Of a stretch of DNA of 64,000 bases, positions 1 through 12,400 are shown one piece after another. How positions within the stretch are numbered: the first letter of the stretch is position 1; the number at the start of each line of letters is the position of its first letter. The stretch is from Oreocharis arfaki (Eukaryota; Chordata; Aves; Passeriformes; Paramythiidae): the NCBI GenBank assembly GCA_013398015.1, contig VZRR01007842.1, forward strand, positions 1,377,391 to 1,441,390, read 5' to 3'. The notes beneath the pieces were generated by a model. The model had not been told where the DNA came from. It saw nothing but the letters and a program-made list of their open reading frames with translations, and did no database searches. Position numbers and translations under genes: made by a program.

Positions 1-260
1 AGGGATTATTTATTCTCATAGATTTTTAGACCAAAAAATAAGAAGAAATTCTAACTTTCTAGTTTCTTTGTTGCAATGGTAAGAACCTATATAGTTTAAA
101 CTACTTGTACTACTAATTTGAATTAGTGAGACCAACTTTTTGCACAGATCTATTCCAAGAGCACTGAGAACATGCTTACACAAACAGAAGAGGGTATACC
201 ACCAAGCATAAGAGCAACAGTCTCAAAAACATTAGAAGTTAATAAAATTAGCCCAGTTAC
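1..260 (-). other. PTPN3: Partial PTPN3 intron downstream of exon W17
   Basis: AT-rich intron sequence running off the window edge. I see no exon, repeat family or regulatory element in it. Confidence 0.8.
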
Positions 261-417
261 CTTTCCTCCTGACCAAAAGTGCAAGCTCTCTCGTGTGAGA
301 TTCTCTGCTGGCTTTTATGAACATGACCACCTGGTCATGCGTGTGCTCTGAGATATCTCGGCCATTAATTAATACTATCTGATCACCTTCATTCAGCTTT
401 GGTATGCATTTATCAGC
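261..417 (-). CDS. PTPN3: PTPN3 exon W17: PDZ helix-2 half
   Basis: The exon is 157 bases (phase 0 to 1). It encodes ADKCIPKLNEGDQIVLINGR, DISEHTHDQVVMFIKASRES and HTRELALLVRRK plus one base. The LNEGDQI..INGRDI and EHTHDQVV.(F/L)IK segments are the PDZ core and peptide-binding helix. ASRESH is PTPN3-like (PTPN4 differs here). The acceptor is CTTGAAACAG; the donor GTAACT is moderate. The PTP domain exons should follow below base 1. Confidence 0.96.
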
Positions 418-3400
418 CTGTTTCAAGACCAAAGAAACACATTAATATCATGGCATCCAGTTGTGCAAGCAGGAATGTATCAGGGTATTAAGTACATCAT
501 GTAAACAAAGTCTTCACAGTTCTCCTGACAAAGTTTCTGTAAAATATTCTGTATCAGAACATCTATCAAAGGATTCGGCTCTAAAGCTCTCACGCTTCAA
601 AGCTTCTCCATGACAATAAGGAACAGTTCAAACAGCGTATTGATAGCTATAAAAGGAATTCACGTTAATCAAACGGCCATCATCTGATTGCTTTCGAAGA
701 TCTGTATTTCAGACTCCAAGCCTCAACAACCACTGACTTTCTGGAGAAAGTGTTTCGGGCACATAAAATAATCCAGTTCACGTTTTATGCAGTGAATACT
801 AAGATGTCCAAACATGATTTTCATGAACATGATTTAAGTAACACAACATTCCCCAGCCAAGCACTTTTTAAATTTCAAAGAAATCTACACACATTTCATA
901 TCTTTGTTATTTCGTAGATTCTTGTTTATATTTAGATTAACTGCTGGACTCCAGCGTTTGTTTGGCTATTTTTCTGCCACACTTCTCAGTATGCTTAGCC
1001 CTCTGTCCAGCACAAAGCAATTAAAGCTATGGCCAGAATATGATGATGATGCTACAAAGATGACTGAGGGACTAGAGCAGCTCTTGCATGAAGGAAGGCT
1101 CAGAGAGCTGTGAGTATTTAGCCTAGAGAAGAAAAGGCTCGAGGGGATCTTGCAATGTACATAAATACTTGAGGGAAAGGCACAGAGAAGAAGAAGCCAA
1201 GGTCTCAGTGGTGCCCCGTGACAAGACCAGAGGAAAAGGGCTCAAACTGAAATACAGGACACTCCACATGAACATCAGGAAACAGTTCTACTGGTATGGT
1301 GACTGAGCACTCCAGCAGGCTGCCTGGAGATATTGTGGAATATCCCACCTTGGAGCAATCAAAAGCCATTAGGATATAGTCCTGGGCAACTGACTTTAGG
1401 TGACTCTTGAGCAGAGGGGTTTGGACAAGATGATGTCCAGGTCTCTTCCAACCTTCTATGATTCTCTAATATGAATGTGCAGGATCCTACAAGCTTTGAG
1501 TGACAAGTAATGTAACAATTTTATTTCCATTGTTATCCTAATTTATCTTTTGTCTAGGAAGTCTTCAGCTACACAAGAGTGATATACTTATATAAACATT
1601 TCATTTATTTATTGTATGAATGAGACATAGACCTTTACTGTTTTTATTTTTTCATAGGTGTTCCCTGTATTTCCTTAACAGCCAGCACAGGTTCCCTGAG
1701 CTTTATTCATCCAATACCATTAGTCCTACCAAACAACCACCACCAACCCCCTGAATGTGAACAAGACGTTAAAATTAGATCCAATCCTGACTATGCCTTG
1801 CACTGGTGGCTCCTAACATATTGATATTACCAACTAATAAATAAGAGATGGAAAGGAGAAATTATAATGAAAAAAATCAACAAGAAGAAAAATGAAGAAA
1901 AAAAAATCAGGCAAGAAAGATTGATCAGGCAAGAATATGAAGAAAATAAATTGGGAGTCATTTATGCCAGAGAACAAAGTAAATGAAAAGAAAACTTAAG
2001 ATCTGTCTTAGTGTCATAAAACAGACAAAGAAGAGATAGAAGCAAGAGAAAAGAAAGATGCATGCAAGAGGAAAACATCCCATGCAGAAAAGCAGACTAA
2101 AAATTTGAAGAAGAAATGGTTTTCCCCAACTTTTTCCATAGAAATAAGGAAAGAAAGTAATGAAGGATAGGGAAGATTGATAATGATCCATAAGAAATGC
2201 AAACAGAAAAAGAATGGGAATTAGGAACAGCCATGATGTTCTTCAACGCTGATTTAACTAGGTATTCACAGGTCCCCAAGAACACCCTTGCCGTATTTTG
2301 TACAATTTACATAGGCAAGACTGAAGAATGTAACTATAAATGACTGAATAATTTAATCACTCTCAAATAATACTAAGTTATTCTCCCTGAAATATAAATA
2401 TTTGAAAAGATAGGTGATCTAAAGACCATATCAGGTCAGTCTAGGAGAGTCAAGATGTCAACAAGAACTTGGAAGGAATGGTTTCTGAGCTCCTATATTT
2501 GTCTATAATTTAGATTTCTTGTCTGGCTGCTATTAGTCTTTATTACAGATGGAGACTAATATCTTTGCTCAAACAAACTTTGTTAATCATGTGATATGTT
2601 AATGACTCAGATTTCTTATGTGAATCATCTGACTATATAAAATATATCTCGAAGGAGAATTAATTCCTCCTATGCAAGCATAATTTGTAGATTTTTCAGA
2701 CACTGAGCTTTTCCAGACAAATAATTATGTCAAAGGCTCCTTGTCCAATTGATACACCCAATGTGCCATTTTATGCTACACCCAATGTGCCATTGTATGC
2801 TAATCACCTTCTATTGCTCCAAGAAGAATGCATGCATTTTTTTTCCATGAAAGGCTCTATTAAATAAAACCATAATAACCTCTTCAGCACCTGAGGTCAT
2901 TAATACTGTTTGTGAAAAAAAATCAGTATAGAACTTCAATTGAAAAAACGAAAAACAAAACCAAACAGATGCAATAAATGGTTGTTCCTTCACTAAAATG
3001 TGCTCTCACAACAATTTTGGCTAGTATGTCCAACAATTTTCTCAGCATACTACATTGCAGCTTTATTAGAGGGGGTTTTTAAAAAGAACTTTGGGATGTG
3101 TAAAGGAAAATACTGCCTTATTTTGGGGACTATATTTGTTTCCCCTCCTATACAAAAAACACCCATCTTTTTGTAGGAAAGGGGAAAAAAGTTGACCTAC
3201 AAAGATGAGAAATAATCTCAGCAAATAGTATTACCAAATAGCATCCCTGAAGACAATTTACAGGGTAATGAGTGAATCGAGAGAAAGTTAAATAGCAGCA
3301 ATGAAGGTAAGGCATAAGTGAGCTAAAATATAAAAATGCATTCCATTGTTAGATTTGAACTTGAAAATATCAGCTACATTTCATTTAACAGTAAAGAACG

Positions 3401-6400
3401 GGTGAAATTTTATGGAAAGCAATATAATCAATGTTAATATTGCTATTCTCTAAAAATAAGTATATTTTTTTCCTCTTGCTACAACATGACATGATTTCCC
3501 TAACACTGCTGCTGGATAATTGTTTCCAATTTTTTCTGTGATCCTGGTAACTTGCTCACTTGGTGGTGTACTAGCCTAGAGAGCTAATTGGTCACTCTTT
3601 CCATGCCTATGACACCAAAGGGAGACACTTCAATGATGTGTTTAAAGTTAGAAGTCCAGTCCTTTTTTAATCCAAGAGAAAAAACCACAGATCAATACTT
3701 TCCAGAAGACTATCTGAATCTGCCACAGGAAACGACTGCCTCTGGAGAAACATCTTTCATTCTCTGATTGCGGAATGAGCCTGTTTGCTCTGTATAATTT
3801 CAGAATCTCAAATTACCCTTAAAATATTTGCTAGGTGAACCACGAAATGTCTTAAGGACTGTTTTATTTTCAATTCCTAGATTTAAGTTATATTTATAAT
3901 TTCATAGCAAACTTTTATTCAAATAATTATTATAGTTCATAAAAGAGTGCTATGAACTGTGGAAGTCAGGCCAAAACTCATAAATGTGACAAAAAAATAA
4001 CTTCTCAAGCAATCTGTTTTAGCTTGATTTGCATAATGACATTTAGATATCAGTCCTGTGACTACTTATCAAATTTCAGAAGAGTCAGAAGATTCAGAGT
4101 GCATTGTATTTTTAGGATTAAGTCAGTAATATTTCCTAACAAGTCTGGACTGAAATTACTTTATGAGAGTTAGGAAAATATAGTTCGGGAAAAGGCAAGT
4201 GAAAAAAATTTGATACAACTAAGTCTTAACAGATTTATGTAATAATTATTTAGAAAAAAGTTTAAAAATATTTTATGTTCCTATTATTATTTCACAATTC
4301 AATGGAAGAATTCAATGACTACTGATTCTTATAAACATTTCAACTAGTCTATAAATCTTTCCACAAGCAAAAAATCTATGGCAAAACAGGGACAGAGAAA
4401 ACACATGCTCCCTCTCTACGCTCCCTCTCTCCCACCAAGTACTCTCCCACCGTATAAATAATTTTAGGCCTAAGGATTTCTTCAGCCTATTGTGGCTTGA
4501 ATAGTAAACAACAGGTTTTCTCCCCCAAGTATCTGTCCTTTCCTGACCACACACAAAGTTGTTTTAACCACAGCATCCTTTGTCAAGGAGTTTCACAGGT
4601 ATACTACTATCTTCTGCACAAAGAACTACTGCACCAAACATGAAGAACTTGACCTTCAAAAACTTAATTTAGTAGCCCATATTGCTGCTGGAATTCCCTT
4701 TTCACAGTGCTCCTAATCTTGCAGATCCCTATAACAGCTCCCTCAAACCAGCTATTTTTTCTAGGGTGCAGGGGCCCAAATTATTTACTTCTTCAGTAAA
4801 TTATGTTCCTTATCCTCAGTCCTTGCCCCTCATCAAGCATTTTCCAGTTCAGGATGCACTTTTTGACATGACAGAATGCCAATATACTTTCTACTTGTAT
4901 CTTTGTTTGGCTAACTCTTCCAGATCTTTTAATCTCTGGTTTAAGAAACCACTGGTTAAACCAATGCCTAAAGAGAACAGCTCTGCTGCTATCTCATACT
5001 GGTTATAAGTGTCCAAATTTCTATGCGTACAGACCTTTGAGAGGTGGAAGGAGTAACAATGGACAGGATTAAAAGCCTCAAGAATTTACTTACAGGTGAT
5101 CCTGGAGTTATTCTTGATACCACCAGTGGCATTTTCTGATCTACTCCACCCTAGAGGAATGTCAAGTAAACAGCAACCATAAATATATCATCAAGCATAA
5201 GCAGCATTTAAAACAAATAATCATTTATTGTTCTCCCTATATAAATTTTTTTATGGAGTGTCATCATAGACAGGGTCAGTAGGACTGAATTTTCATCAGT
5301 AAATGGGGAATTAGGGGGTGGGTTGTGGTGTCTTTAAATCTACCAATTTCCAGTAAACTAGACTGGGTGTCTTTTTCTGGCCATACATTTTAAAAGGCAA
5401 TAAACAGATAAAACAGAATATTTATTGTAATCCCGTGCTTGAAGCAAGCCTAATTTAACACTTGAACTTGCAAGGCAGACAGTCTTCTTAGATGTTGTGA
5501 CAAACGTGCACGGAATCTGGTAGGATCGAAGTACCAGACAACTGCGTTCCCTTATTCTCTTTACATCACATTCAACTACTGCCCCATCAATAAATAGCCA
5601 AGAGGAAAAGATCAAACTCTGCTCTAATTTTGATATTATGACTAATTTACAATACTCTGCTTAAATGGAAATTCAGTGAGGGAATGTAAAACATTTACAA
5701 TAGTCAATTATCAATAGTAATTTTCATTTTCTTCATAAATTAATCTTCAACTTTCCAATATGATTTCTAATGGATATAATTAAATGGAACAGCACTAACT
5801 ATTTAAATTGTTTTATAATACAGAAGTCCAATTTTCCAGAAGTTGATGCCTTAAATTAGGCTTTCGAGTTCATATTTCAGCAGCCAAATAGGCAGTGTGT
5901 CTTGGATATATGCCATGTCCATAACATATGCAACTGAAAACCAGAGAACTATTAGATGGTTATTTCTGTAAGTGTTGCTTTAGCACTTAAGGATTAGGCT
6001 GCCACTTCTAAAAACTCTCAGTCCATAAGAAATTCCTGTAAAATATAGTGCTTTCTCCAAATCATTGTACTAAAATATAAAAATAATCATGAAGTTAAAA
6101 CTCCATACCTATAAAGTATTTAAAAATAATTAAAAGACAGCTGGTCTACCTTTAGATTAAATCCAAACTTCCCTTCTTCATCTGGTATGATACGCACCAA
6201 AAGTAAATCTCCCTCAATTAGGTCATTCTGCAAGATACAGAAAAAGAAAGCAAATTTTCTAATTTTTAAAATAAAGTATCAGCAAATTAGAAAACAGTGC
6301 ATCCAAATTTAGATGTACTGAACAAAAATGTTCTATGTAATTCCGCCTTTAAAATAAGAACAGGATATGATTGTAGAATATACCTATGGTAGTAACCTTT

Positions 6401-9400
6401 TAAATTGTAAAAATAGCAACATACATCTCAGCAAACATGTTTTATGGTTGCTATGTCCTAACATTGTTACTCTCATCTTAGCTTTCCTTCCCAATTCATA
6501 AATTCTATTAAAGTTTCAGCCTGTTGTCATTAAAAGCTTAGGTGTAACACATGAGCAGAATTGATTCTACTCTAAGAACGGTGAAGTAACTATTTTTCCC
6601 CTGATTTTTCTCCTTTAAATAGGTGTATTTTTATGCAACAGATTCTATTAAGGTGTATTTTTATGCCACAGGTCCACAAGGCAGAAGAATTAAAAGGTGT
6701 CAGCAGCTAGTGGACCTGTTGGAAATGATATAACTTTTCTAACTAATTTTAATTAGTTGTTTTACTTGATTTTAAGGGCCTACTTTTAGCCAGAAGCCCT
6801 CTGGAACAGGCTGGGGAAGAATGATCCACTATCATAATGTTAGCAGGGACCAGCCAGATCAGAACTTTAAAGGATAATGTTCAGTCATCCTTAAGAGATA
6901 CATGGGATAAAGCAGAGTTGTTTCTGCTATTCAGACATATAGCAGCTTGAGTTGGCTGATCTTTATCCTAGGAAGAAACAAGACTTAATCATGTAAGGAT
7001 TTCTATTCCACTAGGAACTTCCACTGAAGCTTCTGGAATGCTGGACACTTTGGAAATCAATGCAGTTGGCAAGCCTGTCTATCATACTGTATCTCACAAC
7101 CTTGGATAAGTGCGAGTAGTAACACAAGATCTATTCCCATTACTGCATAAAATATGCCCATCCTGAAATACAGCCACCACTTCTGTGCATTCTCAAACCA
7201 CAGCTCAAAGTCACACCCACTACCAGTTCCGACTTTAAAGGCACACAGCTGAACTTACCTTATCGCAGTAGTACTGACTGGAATCTTCCGTCGAGATACT
7301 TTTTGTAACGTTGTCATATGTTTCTAAGAACTGCTTATCCACCCCTTCCAACGGATAACAGCCAGGAACGCTGCCAACTCCGTTGGGAGACTGAGCCAAG
7401 GCTTTAGGTGAGAGATGGGTCAGAGAATTCCGCGTCGGACTGTTTCCCAATACGTTCCTTTATTTTAAAAGGATAAATACTACTAAGGTACTGTTAACCG
7501 GATTTTTAAATTAAGAGTTAAAAGAGCAAGTTATAAGAGTTAAAAGATTTAATACCACTTTGTAGCGGAAGTGCAGGGAAACAGGATTGGAGTGTGATCT
7601 AAGCCTATTATTAGATCAGTGGACACCCAGAAGAATGGACAAAAATTCTGGAATAGCAAAACCATCCTAAGCAAAATATTTGGATGTTAGCAGTGAAAGG
7701 CACTGTTGCAGTGCTACAGGAATTCACAATAACACATGGAGAGAGCTGAACTGCAAGGGAAATGCACTTCAGTCGCCAATTCTATCCATGAAAAAGCTTT
7801 TGCTGTGATTCCACTCCCATTCCTGCAAAGCACTTTTTTTTTTTAATTCCTCCCTCTTATGAGTGCCATCGCAACCTTAACCATGTGGGAGAAGGCAATT
7901 TGCAGAAAACCATGGCAAACTGTCAGAGAAATAGGAAATGAAGTGACAATGAAAGATTTAACTACAGTTAAATTATTGTGTTATTGAGGTAGTTATAACC
8001 ACATGAAAGGACACAACTTAGGTTGCAGATCTGGCGTTCAAGAACTTAAAACATTCAATGATAACTAAAGTCAGTAATCAAAAACCTCAAATCTGGGAAT
8101 TGGCCAAGTTGCCTGATGGTGCTCCAGGACTTCACAAACATTCATTTAGCTGCATTCCTGCTTATGAAAAGGATGATATGCAGATCTCTAATACAACCAA
8201 ACCCCTTCTTTAAGTGGACCAAACTCATGGATGCCAAACAGACTAACTGCTCCATCCTTATAAATACTACCTAATGTGAAAATATCTGTCTTGGGGAAAG
8301 CTCACGTACAGCAACATCAAATTTTGACAGTGTTAAAGCAGCAGAAGTACATGCAAGCAAACCCTGGCATGAAAATTTGTAAATTCAAACATTTACTTCT
8401 GCTTTGGTATCTGTCTATATATGTGAGCTTTTTTGAACCATTTCTAGCAGCCATTTCTAGCTGTCAATGAAGAAGTAATTCTACAATACAAGGAGTGTAG
8501 CTTAGGCTTTTAATGTACAGGACCTGTACTGCAGAGAACTTTGATACTGTGAACACTTAAGTCTCAGCCTGGGAAAATCTGATTGCAACAAATGCTAACG
8601 TCCTCAAAGATGCCATCAAGCAAATGAATTCTTGCCATAATACTTCTGACTTTCAGTTATGCTATGTGTACTTGGCAGTGGCAGCGAGGTGTTTCATGAA
8701 ACATTCGCAGAATTTTCAGTTACTACAGAAAATATTTTTTCAGTGTTTGAGAGATCTTATTCAATTGGCACTGTTAATAGTTTCAGAATGCTTTGAAGTA
8801 GGGAACTATTATGACACTGTCAAAATTCTGGTTTTATCTGATAGATTCCAAGACTTTTCATGATTCCTATGAGGTCGTTGTTAAGCAAGGAGGAACACTG
8901 TGTATGTACATACATCCTAATAAGTTTTTCAGAACATAGTTCTAAAAAAACCATTTCACTTATAAGTTAAAATTACAGCCCATAATGATTTTTCAATGTA
9001 GAAAAGAAATCTAAAAATACCAGAAAAATATGATTATATATTTCAGCCAGTGTCATCTGACACTATATAAAGAGTCACCACATAAAATTACCTGTGGATT
9101 TTTGCATCATTTAACTTCTGCAACAGTTTCTAACTAACTTTTTTTGCTAATAGTGATAAGAGATCTATTAGAACTTAAGACTTTCCAAATCCTGACTCCA
9201 AAGCTTACTTTTTTCTCCAAATCTTTACAATTTTCATTGGTTTATACATTTGTGTCTTTTAATCATACAAAACCACTACTTTGAAAAATAAGTTGAAGTT
9301 ACGTATTTTATTATTTATCTTAAAGCTAGAGATAGGAGAAAGTAAAAAGAAAACTCACTTTGGTGATTCTTGTTCAGATGACCTGGTAAAAAACATACAA

Positions 9401-12400
9401 GCACAAAAACAACATTAAATGAACGTAAGTTAAATCTTCAAGAAAACAAGAACTAAACTCCATTAAAAAAAAAAAAAAAGCCTGCATGGAAGCCAAAAGG
9501 TGTGCTCATAATAAATTAAAGAATACTTAATCCCATGGTGAAAGTCTGAATGAGATAACTAGGGTGTTTATGAAACACTCAACAAAAATCCCAGGGCAAC
9601 ACTGATCACTCACTTCCGCTTTTGACACAAGCCCAACTACAGGCAGCTCGCGTCTGCTACTGCAACTCAAACTATGCAGTTTACAGAGGCAATTAGCCAG
9701 ACACACAACATCATTTTAGAAAGTCTTAGGTGTGGATCACAACGACTTCAGATGTTACTGAATGTATTTTGTAAAAAGTCGAAATGCAGCAAGATCTTTA
9801 TGTTTAGGTAGCCAGAAATGAGCACAAGTGGCTTCAGAAGCTTGACATTTCCAACACTTATTCTCGTGATGTAAGAGCAGAGAAGGTGTTGACAGAAAAC
9901 TTTGAGACAAAGCATAATGAAAGTAGAAGTGGTTACACCAATGAGAACAATGTAGAATGGAAAAAAAAAAATTGCAGTACATAATATTCTTCAATGCATT
10001 CAAGTAGCTTCATCAAAAATCACCTGAAACAGTGAGCTAAATGATATTACATCAATTAAAACAACAGCTGTGCTACTAAGACAAATTTTAAAGTAAAAGT
10101 TACCAAAAATGTGCTTGCAAAGAAAAGTTTAAGGCAGATGGAATAGCTTTACAAATTTAATTAAGCAGTGACCAAAAATCCTGGAGCAGTATAAATCCAT
10201 TCTGGGAAAATAGAAGTGTGAAGAAACTAATGTTGGAATGTAGAATTGCTGAATTGCCAAGTTATAGGAGGCAATTCACAGCATACAGTTAAGTTTTCAA
10301 CTCGTGCTCTCTGAATCATCCTTAATACTAAGAATTATATACAACATTTCATCAGAATTACGGTAAGAATAGCACCAATATCAGTCTAGTTGAATTTCCT
10401 TGCATGTAATTTGACAATATGAACAAATTCTTCCTTGAGGCAGAGATGGTGAAGCTTGATCCCTGAAGAATTTTGGAGGTTTGAGTTCTGTGTAGTTTTA
10501 ATACTTTGAAAACATTTAACACCTTCCCCTTTTACTGCAGTCATACCTAGCTTCTGACTTCACTGATATCCACCCCCACTCGCCCACTAATACCTCTGGT
10601 TCTGTTTGTACACAATCCCCAGAGAATTTTTACCCCCCAAGTGTAAGCAGATCCTATGGGAATGTAAACTCATTGCCTAACCAGCCCACATCTAAATGGG
10701 ACAAACACTGAACTTGTACTTTAATTACTCAGTGAGACGAGAATGTCATCTTAAAGTTTTGTGGCTTTTTCCTGCCTAGTCACTGACTTTCACTAATCTA
10801 AAGAAACTTTACATCTTCAAAAACTCATCTCCTATATTACATTTGACTGCATTGTCCAAATATTCTCAAGTGGAAACAGAGGCAGAGGGGTAGTACAATG
10901 ACATAAGCCTTATTTCCTTAGGAAGTCACACTAAAAATAAAGAAACATTGAATTTATTTTCGTTAAGCTAATGGATTTCCTTGTGAGGCAAAGAACAATG
11001 AAACTGTACATCTTTTGTACGTTTTGCCACAGAAGAGCTACAGCTCTATTACAAAATTCTTTGCAGAATCAAAATTGCCCTGCGTTACCCCCCTCAAGAG
11101 TCTTCATCAAAAACTTACAGACATAGAATTGTGATGAAAATCAATACAATGTCCTGATTTTAATATATTATCTCCCTCCCAAGAGAAAGAGGCAGTTTGA
11201 GAAAGAAAAAAAACCCAACTTGGGCTTTCACTCATAGACTTTCTATAAACTTACAGTAAATTTTTCATTATCTCTACCTTTGAAGACTTGAATGTAGGAT
11301 ATAAATTCTTAGTACTATTTGATGAAGATTTATTTGTTAAATTATTGCACCTTAATTCAAACACATTAGTTCTAAAAGACTGACTGAAAATCCTGTAACC
11401 TTTTAAATTGGAAAGAAAGGTGACCAAATACTTGACCAAAAAAAGCAACCAAATTCAGTGTCTAAAAGAATTCATCAGACAGTGCAGCTTTGTCTTCCTA
11501 AAGTCCTTAGTAGGTCAGCACGTTAGAGCTGCAGAATTTTGCACCACAACACAGTTTAATAGTATTTCTAGCATCTAATTACTCAGCAATATGAAAAAAT
11601 ACCTTAAACATAAATAACTAGGTGATTTTTTTTGGCTACACAGTGTTACACAGTTTACTAAGCCATCTTCCTCATTTCACAACACACAAGGACTGTATTT
11701 TAAGTCAATGAAAGATAACACTCACCACACCAGCCATTCAACTTTCTCATCAAGGAAGAGAGCCCTTCCTTGCAAGGAGATTAAGCTTTCCATTGGTGCA
11801 GCAAACAAGCAAACAGTTCAAAACTTCAGGTAATTTCTCTTCCTCACTTCACAATATAACTAAAATGCCATTTCAAACTTCACTCCGTATCGACTGATCT
11901 ATTGATAATTATCTTTTAAATACAGGTCTTTGCCCTGAAAAGTCTAACTCTCCTCTTCTGTCAGAAGGACAGAATAGAAAGGTCTTAAGGAAAGACCCCT
12001 CCTCCTCATTTTGGTGTGACCTACCAGGGAATTCTGCTATTCTGAGAACCGAGGATGATAAACTACAGCAGAATAAAACCCCGAGAGAAAAGGGTCAACT
12101 GAAACAATAGCACTGTAGCAAAACTCCCCCTTTACAAACAACTGAAGGAAACATCTGTAGGTTTTGCCCTTGTGCTGTTCTTGAAGCTCTTAAAGCTTAT
12201 TTTATTGTAACACCTGCAGAGCTGGGGAGACCCAGTGTGCCAGCACTTCCAAGGGTTCCTCTTTTGTGAGGACTCACCATTAAAACTGGGGTTTTTATTC
12301 ATAAGCAAAAGAAGTGGAAGATACTTGCAGCAACACCTTTCTGCTGCCTTCTAGAGAAATTTATACACAGAATATTCAACATTTCTGTGAAGAGAATCAC

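Larger units (their letters stand above)
418..5093 (-). other. PTPN3: PTPN3 intron W16-W17 (4.7 kb)
   Basis: Holds a plus-strand CR1 3' fragment (about 1051-1466), a purine-rich tract (about 1845-2215) and a 24-base tandem duplication (2754-2801). An open stretch at 4682-5008 has no recognisable protein features. Nothing else seen. Confidence 0.85.

Noticed and set aside
904..1113. 69-codon plus-strand ORF
   Set aside because: Its C-terminal part is translated CR1 3' sequence; the rest is unremarkable.
4682..5008. 108-codon plus-strand open stretch just before exon W16
   Set aside because: Antisense to the gene, no domain or start context, and low-complexity composition.
8276..8470. Gln-rich open stretch that briefly suggested a retrocopy of a coactivator-like protein
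   Set aside because: The resemblance covers only a few residues. No extended frame, poly(A) tail or target duplication is visible.
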